In this document: positions 26,126 through 33,689 of the stretch, in pieces | Position numbering within the stretch: the first letter of the stretch is position 1 | Layout of the letters: each line of letters opens with the position of its first letter | Assembly (NCBI RefSeq): GCF_026016325.1 | Contig: NZ_CP087203.1 | Coordinates: 4,526,001 to 4,590,000 of the forward strand | Length of the DNA: 64,000 bases | Source: Pseudomonas sp. B21-056 | GTDB taxonomy: Bacteria; Pseudomonadota; Gammaproteobacteria; Pseudomonadales; Pseudomonadaceae | Reading direction: 5' to 3' | Notes under the pieces: generated by a model | What the model was told of the DNA's origin: nothing | The model's database searches: none | The model's input: the letters and a program-made list of their open reading frames with translations, nothing else | Program-made: the position numbers and the translations under genes

Positions 26126-26470
26126 ATGATCACTTCAAGGCTGACTGCATTCACATTTGCCGCACTGTTGTCTTCGGTGGCCTTCGCGGCGTCCACCTCG
26201 GGTACCGGACCGACCGACCCGGTGGAGGCACCCAACTCGCCGGCCACCCAGGGCATGCCCAAGTTGAACACCGACGGCACCGGCGGCGGCACCTTGAACA
26301 ACGGTCAGCCGCCCGCCACTGGCACCGATCCGCGCGTGCAGGGTAATGACATGGGCCGTCAGGGTGGCCTGAACACACCGGACTCTACAGCACCCGACAA
26401 CGCAGAAACCGGCGTGGGCTCGAAAACCACCACCGGTGGTTCGGGCTCCGAAGGCGGCGCCAGCCAGTAG
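26126..26470 (+). CDS. Small exported Gly/Thr/Asn-rich protein of unknown function
   Basis: Protein of 114 residues with a signal peptide (MITSRLTAFTFAALLSSVAFAAS). The mature region is low-complexity and probably disordered (GTGGGTLNNGQPPATGTDPRVQGNDMGRQGG and TTTGGSGSEGG). It has no Cys and no recognised domain. The start has GGAGG 9 nt upstream. It lies 32 nt upstream of the next small gene, probably in the same transcript. Function unknown. Confidence 0.75.
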   Translation: MITSRLTAFTFAALLSSVAFAASTSGTGPTDPVEAPNSPATQGMPKLNTDGTGGGTLNNGQPPATGTDPRVQGNDMGRQGGLNTPDSTAPDNAETGVGSKTTTGGSGSEGGASQ

Positions 26471-26502
26471 CCTCTGCTCACACACTTGAGGAGGAACATC
26501 CC

Positions 26503-26883
26503 ATGCCTCGTGGAAGCAAAGACAAATACACCGCCGAGCAAAAGCGCAAGGCCGAACACATCGAGAAAAGCTACGAGAAGAAAGGCCTGTCCGAGGAGAC
26601 GGCCGAGGCGCGGGCTTGGGCGACGGTGAACAAACAGTCCGGCGGTGGCGAGCGTTCCGGCGGTTCGGGGAAAAGTAAACCGGCCACGGAAAAGAAAACC
26701 GACCGCAAGGAGTCGGCCCGCCGCGCAGCCAAGACCCGGGAAGGGCATCCGCGCACCAGCAAGGCCTCCCATGAAACCCAGACGGTCGACAGCCTGATGA
26801 AGGAAGCCCGGGCGAAAAACATTCCCGGGCGTTCGAAGATGCGCAAGCAGGAATTGATCGAGGCGTTGCGCAAGGCAGCATGA
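26503..26883 (+). CDS. Small basic protein with Rho_N-like C-terminus
   Basis: Very basic protein of 126 residues. The N-terminal part is KDKYTAEQKRKAEHIEKSYEKKGLSEETAEARAWATVNKQSGGG, the pattern of proteins often annotated as plasmid stabilisation. A Lys/Ser/Gly-rich linker follows. The C-terminal SLMKEARAKNIPGRSKMRKQELIEALRKA fits the helix-extended-loop-helix of Rho termination factor N-terminal/SAP domains, which bind nucleic acid. GAGGAGG precedes the ATG. No toxin or plasmid context is present, so a toxin-antitoxin role is not supported. Confidence 0.75.
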   Translation: MPRGSKDKYTAEQKRKAEHIEKSYEKKGLSEETAEARAWATVNKQSGGGERSGGSGKSKPATEKKTDRKESARRAAKTREGHPRTSKASHETQTVDSLMKEARAKNIPGRSKMRKQELIEALRKAA

Positions 26884-26895
26884 TCGTTGGCGCCA

Positions 26896-27061
26896 GGGCC
26901 GACGCCATCGCGAGCAGGCTCGCACATGGGGTCTGCGGCATGCACGGGTTCCGTGATAACCACAAAACCCTGTGGGAGCGAGCTTGCTCGCGATAGCGCC
27001 AGATCAGTCAACATCAACTTTGAATGTGCCGACGCCTTCGCGAGCAAGCTCGCTCCCACAC
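26896..27061. repeat. Cluster of three REP palindromes
   Basis: One truncated copy (GCCATCGCGAGCAGGCTCGCACAT, about 26908) is followed by an inverted pair (TGTGGGAGCGAGCTTGCTCGCGATAGCG near 26972 and CTTCGCGAGCAAGCTCGCTCCCACA near 27036). They lie between the small basic gene and the araH-like stop. Confidence 0.85.
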
Positions 27062-27077
27062 TGAGTGGTGGGAGGCT

Positions 27078-28046
27078 TCAGCGCTGCTTCATACGGTCGA
27101 TGACCACGGCGAGCAGCAGGATCGAACCACGGATGACGTATTGGTAGAAGGTGTCGATGTTCTTCAGGTTCATCGCGTTTTCGATGATCGCCAGAATCAG
27201 TACCCCGGCAATCACATGACGGATCATGCCGATACCACCGCTCAACGAGACCCCACCCAGCACACACGCCGAGATCACCGTCAGTTCGAAGCCCTGGCCG
27301 ATCATCGGTTGGCCGGAGGTCATGCGCGAGGCCAGGATCACCCCCGCCAGCGCGCCGATCACCCCGTGCACGGCGAAGATGATGATCTTGGTGCGATCAA
27401 CGTTCACCCCCGCCAGCAACGCCGCTTCCTGGTTGCCACCAATGGCCATGGTGTTGCGCCCATAGGTGGTGTAGTTCAACAACCAGCCGAAAAACAGAAA
27501 GCAGACGATGGTAATCACGATCGGTACCGGCACACCAAACAACTGGCCGTTGCCATACACGAAGAACGACTCCTGGGACACACCCACTGCCTTGCCGTTG
27601 GCAAAGATGTAGGCCAGGCCGCGAACGATCTGCATGGTCGCCAGCGTGGTGATCAAGGCATTGACCCGCAGCTTGGCAATGACGATGCCGTTGATCAGGC
27701 CAACGATCAGCCCCATCACCAGCGCCGCGCTGACACCCAGGAACACGCTGTTGGTGTCACGCATCACCACCGCCGCGACCACGCCGGCACAGGCGATCAC
27801 CGAGCCGACCGACAAGTCGAAGTGCCCGGACGCCAGGCAATACAACATGGTGCAGGCCGCGATGCCGGTCGTGGAAATCGCCAGGCCCAGGCCCCGCATG
27901 TTCAGCGGCGACAGGAAGTTGTCGATCAGCAAGGTGCAGAGCACGAAGATGCCGATGGCCGCCAGCAGCATGACCCAGTCGTCGAGGAAACGACGCATGT
28001 CCAGGGGTTTGCGTGCCGTCGGCAGTGCATTGTTTTGAATGGTCAT
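27078..28046 (-). CDS. Sugar ABC transporter permease (AraH-like)
   Basis: Inner-membrane permease of 322 residues from the ribose/arabinose/galactose branch of ABC importers, with 8-10 hydrophobic segments. Family signatures are DLSVGSVIACAGVVAAVVM, IVGLINGIVIAKLRVNALITTLATM, YGRNTMAIGGNQEAALLAGVNV (EAA-like coupling loop) and VLGGVSLSGGIG. The last of three genes (binding protein, ATPase, permease), 10 nt after the ATPase. In context it imports galactose, arabinose or both. Confidence 0.9.
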   Translation of the reverse strand: MTIQNNALPTARKPLDMRRFLDDWVMLLAAIGIFVLCTLLIDNFLSPLNMRGLGLAISTTGIAACTMLYCLASGHFDLSVGSVIACAGVVAAVVMRDTNSVFLGVSAALVMGLIVGLINGIVIAKLRVNALITTLATMQIVRGLAYIFANGKAVGVSQESFFVYGNGQLFGVPVPIVITIVCFLFFGWLLNYTTYGRNTMAIGGNQEAALLAGVNVDRTKIIIFAVHGVIGALAGVILASRMTSGQPMIGQGFELTVISACVLGGVSLSGGIGMIRHVIAGVLILAIIENAMNLKNIDTFYQYVIRGSILLLAVVIDRMKQR

Positions 28047-28056
28047 GATTTACCTC

Positions 28057-29601
28057 TCAGTTCGCCGCGTCGGCAACGCGTTGGCGTGGCAGCGCCAGTT
28101 GCAGCAGGTTGGATTCGTTGGCCTGGTCACGCGACAGCTCGCCGCGCATGGCCCCTTCGCACAGCACCAGGATCCGGTCGGAAATGCCCATCACCTCCAT
28201 CAGGTCGCTGGACACCACAATCACCGCGATGCCATCGGCCGCCAGGTTGTGGATGATCTGGTAGATCTCAGCCTTGGCACCGATGTCGATACCCCGGGTA
28301 GGTTCGTCCAGCAGCAGGACTTTCATCGGCATCGACAGCCAGCGACCGAGAATCGCCTTCTGCTGATTGCCGCCGGACAGGTACATGATTTTCTGCCCCG
28401 CCGTCGGGGTCTTCACTTTCAACGCCTTGATCTGCTTGTCGGCGTTGCCCTTCTCCCAATCGCCGCGCAACAGGCAGCCGAGGGTGGAATGGGCACTGCG
28501 GGCGCTGATGTTGATGTTCTCGCCGACGCTCGCCAGGGGCATGATGCCTTCCTTCTTGCGGTCTTCCGGGCAGAGCAGTACGCCGGCGGCGATGGCATCC
28601 CGGGGCGAGCGCAGTTTCAGCGCCTCTCCGTGCAGCACCAGGCTGCCTTCGGTCTGGCGTTCCAACCCGCTGAGCAAGCGCAGCAACTCGGTACGCCCGG
28701 CCCCTACCAGCCCGAACAACCCGAGGATTTCGCCTTTGTGCACCTGGAAACTCACTGGCTCACGCAAGCCCGGGCCGAGCAGGCGATCAACCTGCAGCGC
28801 CACTTCACCGCGCTCACGGGCACGGTAATCATAGATGTCCTGGATGTCGCGACCGACCATGCAGGTGACCAATTGATCGTGGGTCAACTCGCTCATGTTC
28901 TCGAAGGTGCGCACGTAGCGCCCGTCCTTGAACACCGTCACCGCGTTACAGATGCGGAACACCTCTTCCATACGGTGACTGACATACAGCACCACTTTGC
29001 CCTCATCCCGCAGGCGGGCGATGATCGCCATCAAGCGGTCGATTTCCCGTGCCGAAAGGCTGCTGGTGGGCTCATCGAAAGCAATCACATGGGCGCCACG
29101 GGACAAGGCCTTGGCGATTTCCACCAGTTGACGCTGGCCCAGTGACAGGCGACCGACCTTTTCCTGGGGATCGATTTCATCGGCCAGGCCCTTGAGCAGC
29201 GCCAACGCCTGCTGGCGCAACACGCCGCGATTGACCAGGCCGAAACGGGCCGGCAAATGGCCGAGGAACAGATTCTCGGCCACCGTCATTTCCGGCACCA
29301 GGTGCAGCTCCTGGTGAATCACCGCCACACCGCTGGCGATGCTGTCGGCCGTGCATTTGAAGGCCATCACCTGCTCGCCGATCTGCAGCTCGCCGCTGCT
29401 CGGGATGTAGGCACCGCCCAGGATCTTCAGCAACGTGGACTTGCCCGCGCCGTTTTCCCCCATCAAGGCATGAACCTGGCCTGGATGGGCAACAAAACTG
29501 ATATTGGCCAGCGCCTGCACGCCGGGAAAGGCCTTGCCGATTCCATTGAACCGCAAGCTGGCGCCGATGTTGTGTTGCTGTGTCGCTGTTTGCGCTTGCA
29601 T
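28057..29601 (-). CDS. Sugar ABC transporter ATPase (AraG-like), double nucleotide-binding domain
   Basis: Protein of 514 residues with two fused ABC domains, as in AraG, RbsA and MglA. The first has Walker A GENGAGKST, signature LSLGQRQLVEIAKALS and Walker B VIAFDEPTS. The second has a degenerate Walker A (GLVGAGRTEL), signature LSGGNQQKAILGRWL and Walker B VLLLDEPTRGIDIGAKAEIYQ. ATG 29601 follows CGAGGTGGTT; a 12-residue upstream extension overlaps the intercistronic hairpin and is not needed. Confidence 0.93.
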   Translation of the reverse strand: MQAQTATQQHNIGASLRFNGIGKAFPGVQALANISFVAHPGQVHALMGENGAGKSTLLKILGGAYIPSSGELQIGEQVMAFKCTADSIASGVAVIHQELHLVPEMTVAENLFLGHLPARFGLVNRGVLRQQALALLKGLADEIDPQEKVGRLSLGQRQLVEIAKALSRGAHVIAFDEPTSSLSAREIDRLMAIIARLRDEGKVVLYVSHRMEEVFRICNAVTVFKDGRYVRTFENMSELTHDQLVTCMVGRDIQDIYDYRARERGEVALQVDRLLGPGLREPVSFQVHKGEILGLFGLVGAGRTELLRLLSGLERQTEGSLVLHGEALKLRSPRDAIAAGVLLCPEDRKKEGIMPLASVGENINISARSAHSTLGCLLRGDWEKGNADKQIKALKVKTPTAGQKIMYLSGGNQQKAILGRWLSMPMKVLLLDEPTRGIDIGAKAEIYQIIHNLAADGIAVIVVSSDLMEVMGISDRILVLCEGAMRGELSRDQANESNLLQLALPRQRVADAAN

Positions 29602-29625
29602 AACCACCTCGAACTCACAGAGATC

Positions 29626-29653
29626 AAGCGGCCCCAAGACACCGGGGCCGCTT
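29626..29653 (-). promoter_or_regulatory. Intercistronic hairpin between the binding-protein and ATPase genes
   Basis: A perfect 10-bp GC-rich stem (AAGCGGCCCC/GGGGCCGCTT) with an 8-nt loop lies between the sugar-binding protein stop and the ATPase start. On the minus (transcribed) strand there is no T-run after it. It therefore more probably protects the binding-protein message from 3' decay, giving excess binding protein over ATPase, than terminates transcription. Confidence 0.65.
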
Positions 29654-29669
29654 TTGAATCAACCGGCCA

Positions 29670-30674
29670 TCAATTCCACAGGCCGATCTTCTCCAGCTCC
29701 TGCTTGAAGTTCTCCCGGGTGATCAGCGTCACCTCGTCCATGGCGGTGTACTTCGGTGGTTCCTTGCCGGTGGTGACCCACTCGAACATCATCTCGGCAG
29801 TCTTGTAGCCTTCGATGTGCGGGCTAGGCAGCATCGAACCGAAGAAGCCGCTGTGGGGTTTCTTCAGCTCGCCGATGGCGTCGGTGCCGTTGATGCCGAT
29901 CCCGATCACGTTGTCTGCCTTGAAGCCGGCGCTTTCCGTCGCACGCACGCCACCCAGCACGGTGTTGTCGTTCATGCCGCCAATAATCAGGTTCTTCGCG
30001 CCGCTGGGCAGTTTCACCAGGGCGGAGTTGGTGGAGTCCATGCTCCCCGGTACGTCGAGGGTCTTGAGCGCCGTGGTGAGGATGTGATCGTCCGGCATAC
30101 CGGCTTTCTTCAGGGCGTCAATCGAACCGTCGGTGCGTTTCTTGCCGGTGTCCAACTCGTTGAAGGTGTTGATCACAGCGTAGGTGTCTTTCCAGTCCCA
30201 ACCACGTTTTTTGGCTTCGGTGGCCATGGCGGTACCCTGCTTCTGGCCGACTTCGAATGCGGCCATGCCCAGGTACGGCACGTCTTCCATGAACTTGCCG
30301 TTGGCATCGACAAAACGGTCATCGACAGCGATGACTTTCATGTCGTTGAGCTTGGCCTTGGCCATGATGGCCGGGCCCAGGGACACATCCGGCGGGCAGA
30401 TCACAAAGCCCTTGGCGCCGTTGGCCGCCAGGCTGTCGATGGCCGAGAGGGTCTTCTCGCCATCGGGCACGGCAATCTTGATCACCTTGAAGCCCTTGTC
30501 CTTGCCCGCCTTCTCGGCGAACGCCCATTCGGTCTGGAACCAGGGTTCCTCGGCCTGCTTGACCAGAAAACCGATCTTCACTTCTTCAGCCGCCAGCAAG
30601 CTACTGCTGAGACCGACCGCGGCAACTGCCAGGGCAACGCGGCACAGGGAACGGATCCCACGACGATGATTCAT
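29670..30674 (-). CDS. Periplasmic sugar-binding protein (AraF-like)
   Basis: Exported protein of 334 residues with a signal peptide ending LLAAEE. The mature chain reads VKIGFLVKQAEEPWFQTEWAFA, as in the L-arabinose-binding protein AraF (the Lys/Glu/Trp region of the sugar pocket). Later AraF-like blocks are AVDDRFVDANGKFMEDVPYLGM, NTFNELDTGKKRTDGS and IIGGMNDNTVLGG. ATG 30674 follows CAAGGAGTCAAC. AraF-type proteins bind both L-arabinose and D-galactose; the galactonate genes nearby favour galactose as a physiological ligand. Confidence 0.92.
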   Translation of the reverse strand: MNHRRGIRSLCRVALAVAAVGLSSSLLAAEEVKIGFLVKQAEEPWFQTEWAFAEKAGKDKGFKVIKIAVPDGEKTLSAIDSLAANGAKGFVICPPDVSLGPAIMAKAKLNDMKVIAVDDRFVDANGKFMEDVPYLGMAAFEVGQKQGTAMATEAKKRGWDWKDTYAVINTFNELDTGKKRTDGSIDALKKAGMPDDHILTTALKTLDVPGSMDSTNSALVKLPSGAKNLIIGGMNDNTVLGGVRATESAGFKADNVIGIGINGTDAIGELKKPHSGFFGSMLPSPHIEGYKTAEMMFEWVTTGKEPPKYTAMDEVTLITRENFKQELEKIGLWN

Positions 30675-30789
30675 AGTTGACTCCTTGTTTTTTTTATTGA
30701 AAGCCAAACGTCCAGGGTCTGCTCCACCATCGGTGGCAAAGCGCAGGCTGGGCGGTCACAGCAAGTTGCTACAGCATAGATCCAAATAG

Positions 30790-30802
30790 TCATATCGTAT
30801 GA
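30790..30802. promoter_or_regulatory. TCATA-N3-TATGA palindrome upstream of the sugar importer
   Basis: Perfect 5-bp inverted repeat TCATA-TCG-TATGA, part of GTCATATCGTATGATGATTGG, in the region where the promoter of the binding-protein gene should lie. The flanking TATGATGATT occurs again in reverse over the palindrome upstream of the GntR regulator (33561-33572). This makes it a likely GntR operator. Confidence 0.6.
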
Positions 30803-30846
30803 TGATTGGATTACAGGCAAAGTTTCCGACTGTAATCCCGGAATAT

Positions 30847-31665
30847 TCAGTCGTGGTACATGACCGAACGTCCACCATCAATGGTGATGCATGAAGCGTT
30901 GATGAAAGGTGCTTCATCACTGGCCAGGAACACGGCCGTCATTGCCACTTCGATCGGTTGCCCGATGCGGCGTGGCGGGTGCAGATCCAGCGCACGCTGG
31001 CGTTCGGCATGAGGATCGGCGAAGCCGTTCCAATAGTCGACGTTCAGTTGGGTTTCGATATAGCCCGGCGCGATGGCGTTGACGCGTATGCCCCTGGGGG
31101 CGTACTCGATGCCCAGGGCACGGGTCAGGCCGAGCAAGCCATGCTTGGCCACCGGATAAGGGAAACAGCCGGGAATGATGTGGGACGAATGGGTCGACGC
31201 AATGTTGATGATGCTGCCCACGCCCTGCTCGATCATTTGCGGCAGCACCGCCTTGCAGCCGTACCAGGCACCGTCCAGGTCGATGGCGAAGCAGCGGCGC
31301 CAGTCTTGCTCGGTCATTTCCAGCGGGTCGCGGAACACGTTGACGCCGGCGCAGTTCACCAGCACATCGATACGGCCATGCAACTCAACGGCACGGCGGG
31401 CCAACGCATGCAGGTCCTGCTGGTTCGACACATCGGCTTGCAATGCTTGCACGTCCGCCCCGCGTTCACGCCAGTGAGCGGCGACCTGTTCGACTTTGCC
31501 CGCCTGGATGTCGCTGATCACCAGGCGTGCCTGTTGTGAAGCGAACGCGGCGACGATCGCCTCGCCAATGCCCTGGGCGGCACCGGTCAGCAGCACCACT
31601 TTATTCTTCAGTCGCTCGCCCTTCGGTGGTTCGGGCACCGGCGGCAAGGAAAGCACCTCAGCCAT
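30847..31665 (-). CDS. SDR-family sugar 1-dehydrogenase (probable D-galactose/L-arabinose dehydrogenase)
   Basis: Short-chain dehydrogenase of 272 residues. It has NAD(P) motif TGAAQGIGEA, NNAG-equivalent VNCAGVN, catalytic Ser in INIASTHSSH, and Tyr/Lys in YPVAKHG. A Pro-rich N-terminal extension of about 20 residues precedes the Rossmann fold. Location with a sugar lactonase, a sugar ABC importer and galactonate enzymes indicates oxidation of an aldose to its lactone, the first step of the De Ley-Doudoroff route. ATG 31665 has AGGGGAG upstream. It lies behind a leader shared with dgoK. Confidence 0.85.
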   Translation of the reverse strand: MAEVLSLPPVPEPPKGERLKNKVVLLTGAAQGIGEAIVAAFASQQARLVISDIQAGKVEQVAAHWRERGADVQALQADVSNQQDLHALARRAVELHGRIDVLVNCAGVNVFRDPLEMTEQDWRRCFAIDLDGAWYGCKAVLPQMIEQGVGSIINIASTHSSHIIPGCFPYPVAKHGLLGLTRALGIEYAPRGIRVNAIAPGYIETQLNVDYWNGFADPHAERQRALDLHPPRRIGQPIEVAMTAVFLASDEAPFINASCITIDGGRSVMYHD

Positions 31666-31789
31666 GGATCACCGCTCCCCTGTCCGAATGCACGCCAAAA
31701 ACCGGGCATCCAGGGATGACCGGCCGAAGGCGCTGGGAAGACACTGGGTCACGCACGCCACTTGGGCGTGCGGGAATGAATCGTTGCAT
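31658..31789 (-). CDS. Candidate 43-residue leader peptide ahead of the SDR gene
   Basis: A short frame begins at ATG 31789 directly behind CAGGTGAAG, a ribosome site almost identical to that of dgoK. It runs through the leader (MQRFIPARPSGVRDPVSSQR...) and stops with TGA 8 nt inside the SDR gene in another frame. Either it is a translated upstream ORF coupling to the dehydrogenase, or it is a by-product of a copied dgoK promoter/ribosome-site segment. Its sequence has no recognisable domain. Confidence 0.35.
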   Translation of the reverse strand: MQRFIPARPSGVRDPVSSQRLRPVIPGCPVFGVHSDRGAVIHG

Positions 31790-31841
31790 CACTTCACCTG
31801 TTTTGTTTTTTTAGTGTGAGTGCATGTTGCTGATGAAGCCG

Positions 31842-31871
31842 ACTATAAACCCGGCCGGCAAACAATCTCAA
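31842..31871 (-). promoter_or_regulatory. Promoter of the SDR dehydrogenase gene, copy of the dgo promoter
   Basis: On the minus strand, TTGAGA (31866-31871), 18 bp and TATAGT (31842-31847) match the dgo promoter exactly in hexamers and spacing. Downstream bases up to CAGGTGAAG and ATG are also alignable. Confidence 0.75.
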
Positions 31872-31885
31872 TATATATATTTACA

Positions 31886-31900
31886 TCCCATATTCTGGGA
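31886..31900. promoter_or_regulatory. TCCCA-N5-TGGGA palindrome upstream of the SDR promoter
   Basis: TCCCA-TATTC-TGGGA, the same inverted repeat as at 24727-24741 and at a similar distance upstream of the -35. It lies directly past the stop codon of the lactonase gene. Confidence 0.6.
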
Positions 31901-31901
31901 T

Positions 31902-32777
31902 TCAACCCGCAAACCGCGTACAGCCCACCCCGGGCACATCGACCCGCATGGACAGCACCGCACCGTCCAGCGGATGCCCCAGCGGACTGGCTGCGCTGGT
32001 GATGTACAGGGTCTTGAGGTCTTCACCGCCGAACACGCAACTGGTGGGGCGACTGACCGGCAGTTCGATCACCCGGTCGACCTGACCGTCAGGGTTGATT
32101 CGCAGCAGGCAACTGCCGTCCCAGCGGGCGTTCCAGATATACCCGCGGGCGTCCATCGCCGATCCGTCCGGCCCGCCGCGCGAATGGGGGCCGAACCAGA
32201 CTTCGGCCGGCGCCAGGCTGCCATCGGCACGGATGAAATGCCGGTACAACGTACCGTCGAGGCTTTCACCGAAATACACCGTGGTGCCGTCAGGGCTCCA
32301 CAACAGCGTGTTGGGAATCCCCCGCTCGCGTAGCAACGGCATGACCCGGCCATCGACGCCCACGCGAAACAAGCCTCCGGACCGGCGCTTCAGGGGCAGG
32401 TCCTCACCGTTATCACCGATGTTGTTCTGCATGGTGCCGAGCCAGAGCTGACCCTGGGCATCGCAACGGGCTTCATTGGCTCGATTGCCGGGTTGGGGGT
32501 CGGCCATGCACAGCAGCGTCAGGCGCGGCTCCAGACCGGGCGAATCCAGGTCCAACCGGTAGACACCGCTGCTCAATGTCACCAGCGCATCACCGCCCTG
32601 TGTCGGGATGAAGGCCGACACATGTTCGGGCATCTGCCAGATCTCGACATTGGCGCCGATCAACCGCAGCGCCTGTTTGCCCGCGATGTCGACCCAATAC
32701 AGCGCCTGGGTCGGCGCGTCCCAGAATGGTCCCTCGCCCAGTTTCGCCCGGTGCTCCGTTACCGCCTTCCACATCAT
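31902..32777 (-). CDS. SMP-30/gluconolactonase-family sugar lactonase
   Basis: Six-bladed beta-propeller lactonase of 291 residues. Metal ligands expected for the family are visible: Glu14 in LGEGPFWD, Asn in GNRANEARCDAQGQLWLGTM, Asn in RGIPNTLLWSPDG and Asp in GPDGSAMDARGYIWNARW. It would open the lactone made by the nearby dehydrogenase to galactonate (or a related aldonate). The start ATGATG at 32777 overlaps the GntR stop (ATGA), with AGGAGG inside the end of the regulator gene, so the two are translationally coupled. Confidence 0.9.
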   Translation of the reverse strand: MMWKAVTEHRAKLGEGPFWDAPTQALYWVDIAGKQALRLIGANVEIWQMPEHVSAFIPTQGGDALVTLSSGVYRLDLDSPGLEPRLTLLCMADPQPGNRANEARCDAQGQLWLGTMQNNIGDNGEDLPLKRRSGGLFRVGVDGRVMPLLRERGIPNTLLWSPDGTTVYFGESLDGTLYRHFIRADGSLAPAEVWFGPHSRGGPDGSAMDARGYIWNARWDGSCLLRINPDGQVDRVIELPVSRPTSCVFGGEDLKTLYITSAASPLGHPLDGAVLSMRVDVPGVGCTRFAG

Positions 32778-33520
32778 TGAAACCTCCTGTTTCCGGCTTG
32801 CCCGGCAGTGTCTGTACGACCGGCCATCACGTCAGGGTAGAAGCGCTTGATGGCCAGGTCAGCGTTATCGATCAGGGTCATGCAGGCCCAGACACCGCGC
32901 GTCGCGTCGCGGGTCGCGATGGCTTCGGCAATGTCCTTGTGAATGGGCAAGGTGCGGCGCAGCTCATCCGGATCAGCAGCCGACACCTCGAACGACACCG
33001 CCAGCAACGCGCCCAGGGCCGGGACCATTTGTTCTATGAATTGATTGTGGCTGGCGGCGAGGATGCACTCGTGGAAAAACTGGTCGGCCCGGTTGTAGTC
33101 GGCACCGCTGTCCACGGCCCGCTCCAGCGCATGGTAAGCCAGGCGGATCGCCTGCACCTGCTCAACCGTCGCCCGCTCGCAAGCCCAGCGCACCGCCATC
33201 GGCTCGATGGTGCGGCGCAGGTCCAGCAGGTCATCGACAAAGTTCTCCGGCAAGCCGCTGCGTGACAGCCACCCGACCACCTGTGGGTCGAACAGATTCC
33301 AGCGCCGCACCGGCAACACCCGAGTGCCGACTTTCGGCCCGACCTCGAGCATGCCCTTGGCCACCAGAGTCTTGATCGCCTCGCGAATCACCGTGCGACT
33401 GACCCCCAGTTGCTCGCCCAGGTCCGCCTCGACCTTGATGGTCTGCCCAGGCTTGACCTGACCGGCGGCAATCCAGGCGCCCAGCCAATCGACGGTCGAT
33501 GCGTGAAAACTGCTGGACAT
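32774..33520 (-). CDS. FadR-subfamily GntR regulator of the sugar genes
   Basis: Protein of 248 residues. A GntR winged helix covers residues 10-75 (GAWIAAGQVKPGQTIKVEADLGEQLGVSRTVIREAIKTLVAKGMLEV...GTRV). The all-helical FCD effector domain has metal-type residues (DLRRTIEPMAVRWACE, DQFFHECILAASHN, HKDIAEAI). ATG 33520 is chosen over the GTG at 33538, which has no ribosome site. Overlap with the lactonase gene shows coupling. Likely effector is the aldonate or lactone of the pathway, by analogy with DgoR-type regulators. Confidence 0.88.
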   Translation of the reverse strand: MSSSFHASTVDWLGAWIAAGQVKPGQTIKVEADLGEQLGVSRTVIREAIKTLVAKGMLEVGPKVGTRVLPVRRWNLFDPQVVGWLSRSGLPENFVDDLLDLRRTIEPMAVRWACERATVEQVQAIRLAYHALERAVDSGADYNRADQFFHECILAASHNQFIEQMVPALGALLAVSFEVSAADPDELRRTLPIHKDIAEAIATRDATRGVWACMTLIDNADLAIKRFYPDVMAGRTDTAGQAGNRRFQ

Positions 33521-33562
33521 GAAAACCCCGCGGGCCACTCTTATGGGTGGCTCACGCTAATC

Positions 33563-33572
33563 ATCATATGAT
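33563..33572. promoter_or_regulatory. ATCATATGAT palindrome upstream of the GntR gene
   Basis: Perfect 10-bp palindrome 43 bp upstream of the gntR start. It is flanked by a second ATC half (ATCATCATATGATTGG) and resembles the site upstream of the sugar-binding protein gene. Probable autoregulatory operator. Confidence 0.55.
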
Positions 33573-33602
33573 TGGCTGTCAATTGAATTGTATGAAATCC
33601 CC

Positions 33603-33689
33603 TGTGGGAGCGAGCCTGCTCGCGATGGCGTAGTGTCAGTCAACTTGATGCTGGCTGATCCGGCGCCATCGCGAGCAGGCTCCACAGGG
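33603..33689. repeat. REP doublet, second copy shortened
   Basis: An inverted REP pair (TGTGGGAGCGAGCCTGCTCGCGATGGCG and GCGCCATCGCGAGCAGGCTCCACAGG) lies between the GntR gene and the DUF1285 gene. The second copy lacks the GCTCGCTCCCAC tail and reads GGCTCCACAGG, a small deletion. Confidence 0.8.

Noticed and set aside
26503..26883. Small basic protein considered as a toxin-antitoxin component
   Set aside because: No partner gene with matching overlap is present, and the C-terminal part looks like a Rho_N/SAP helix domain.
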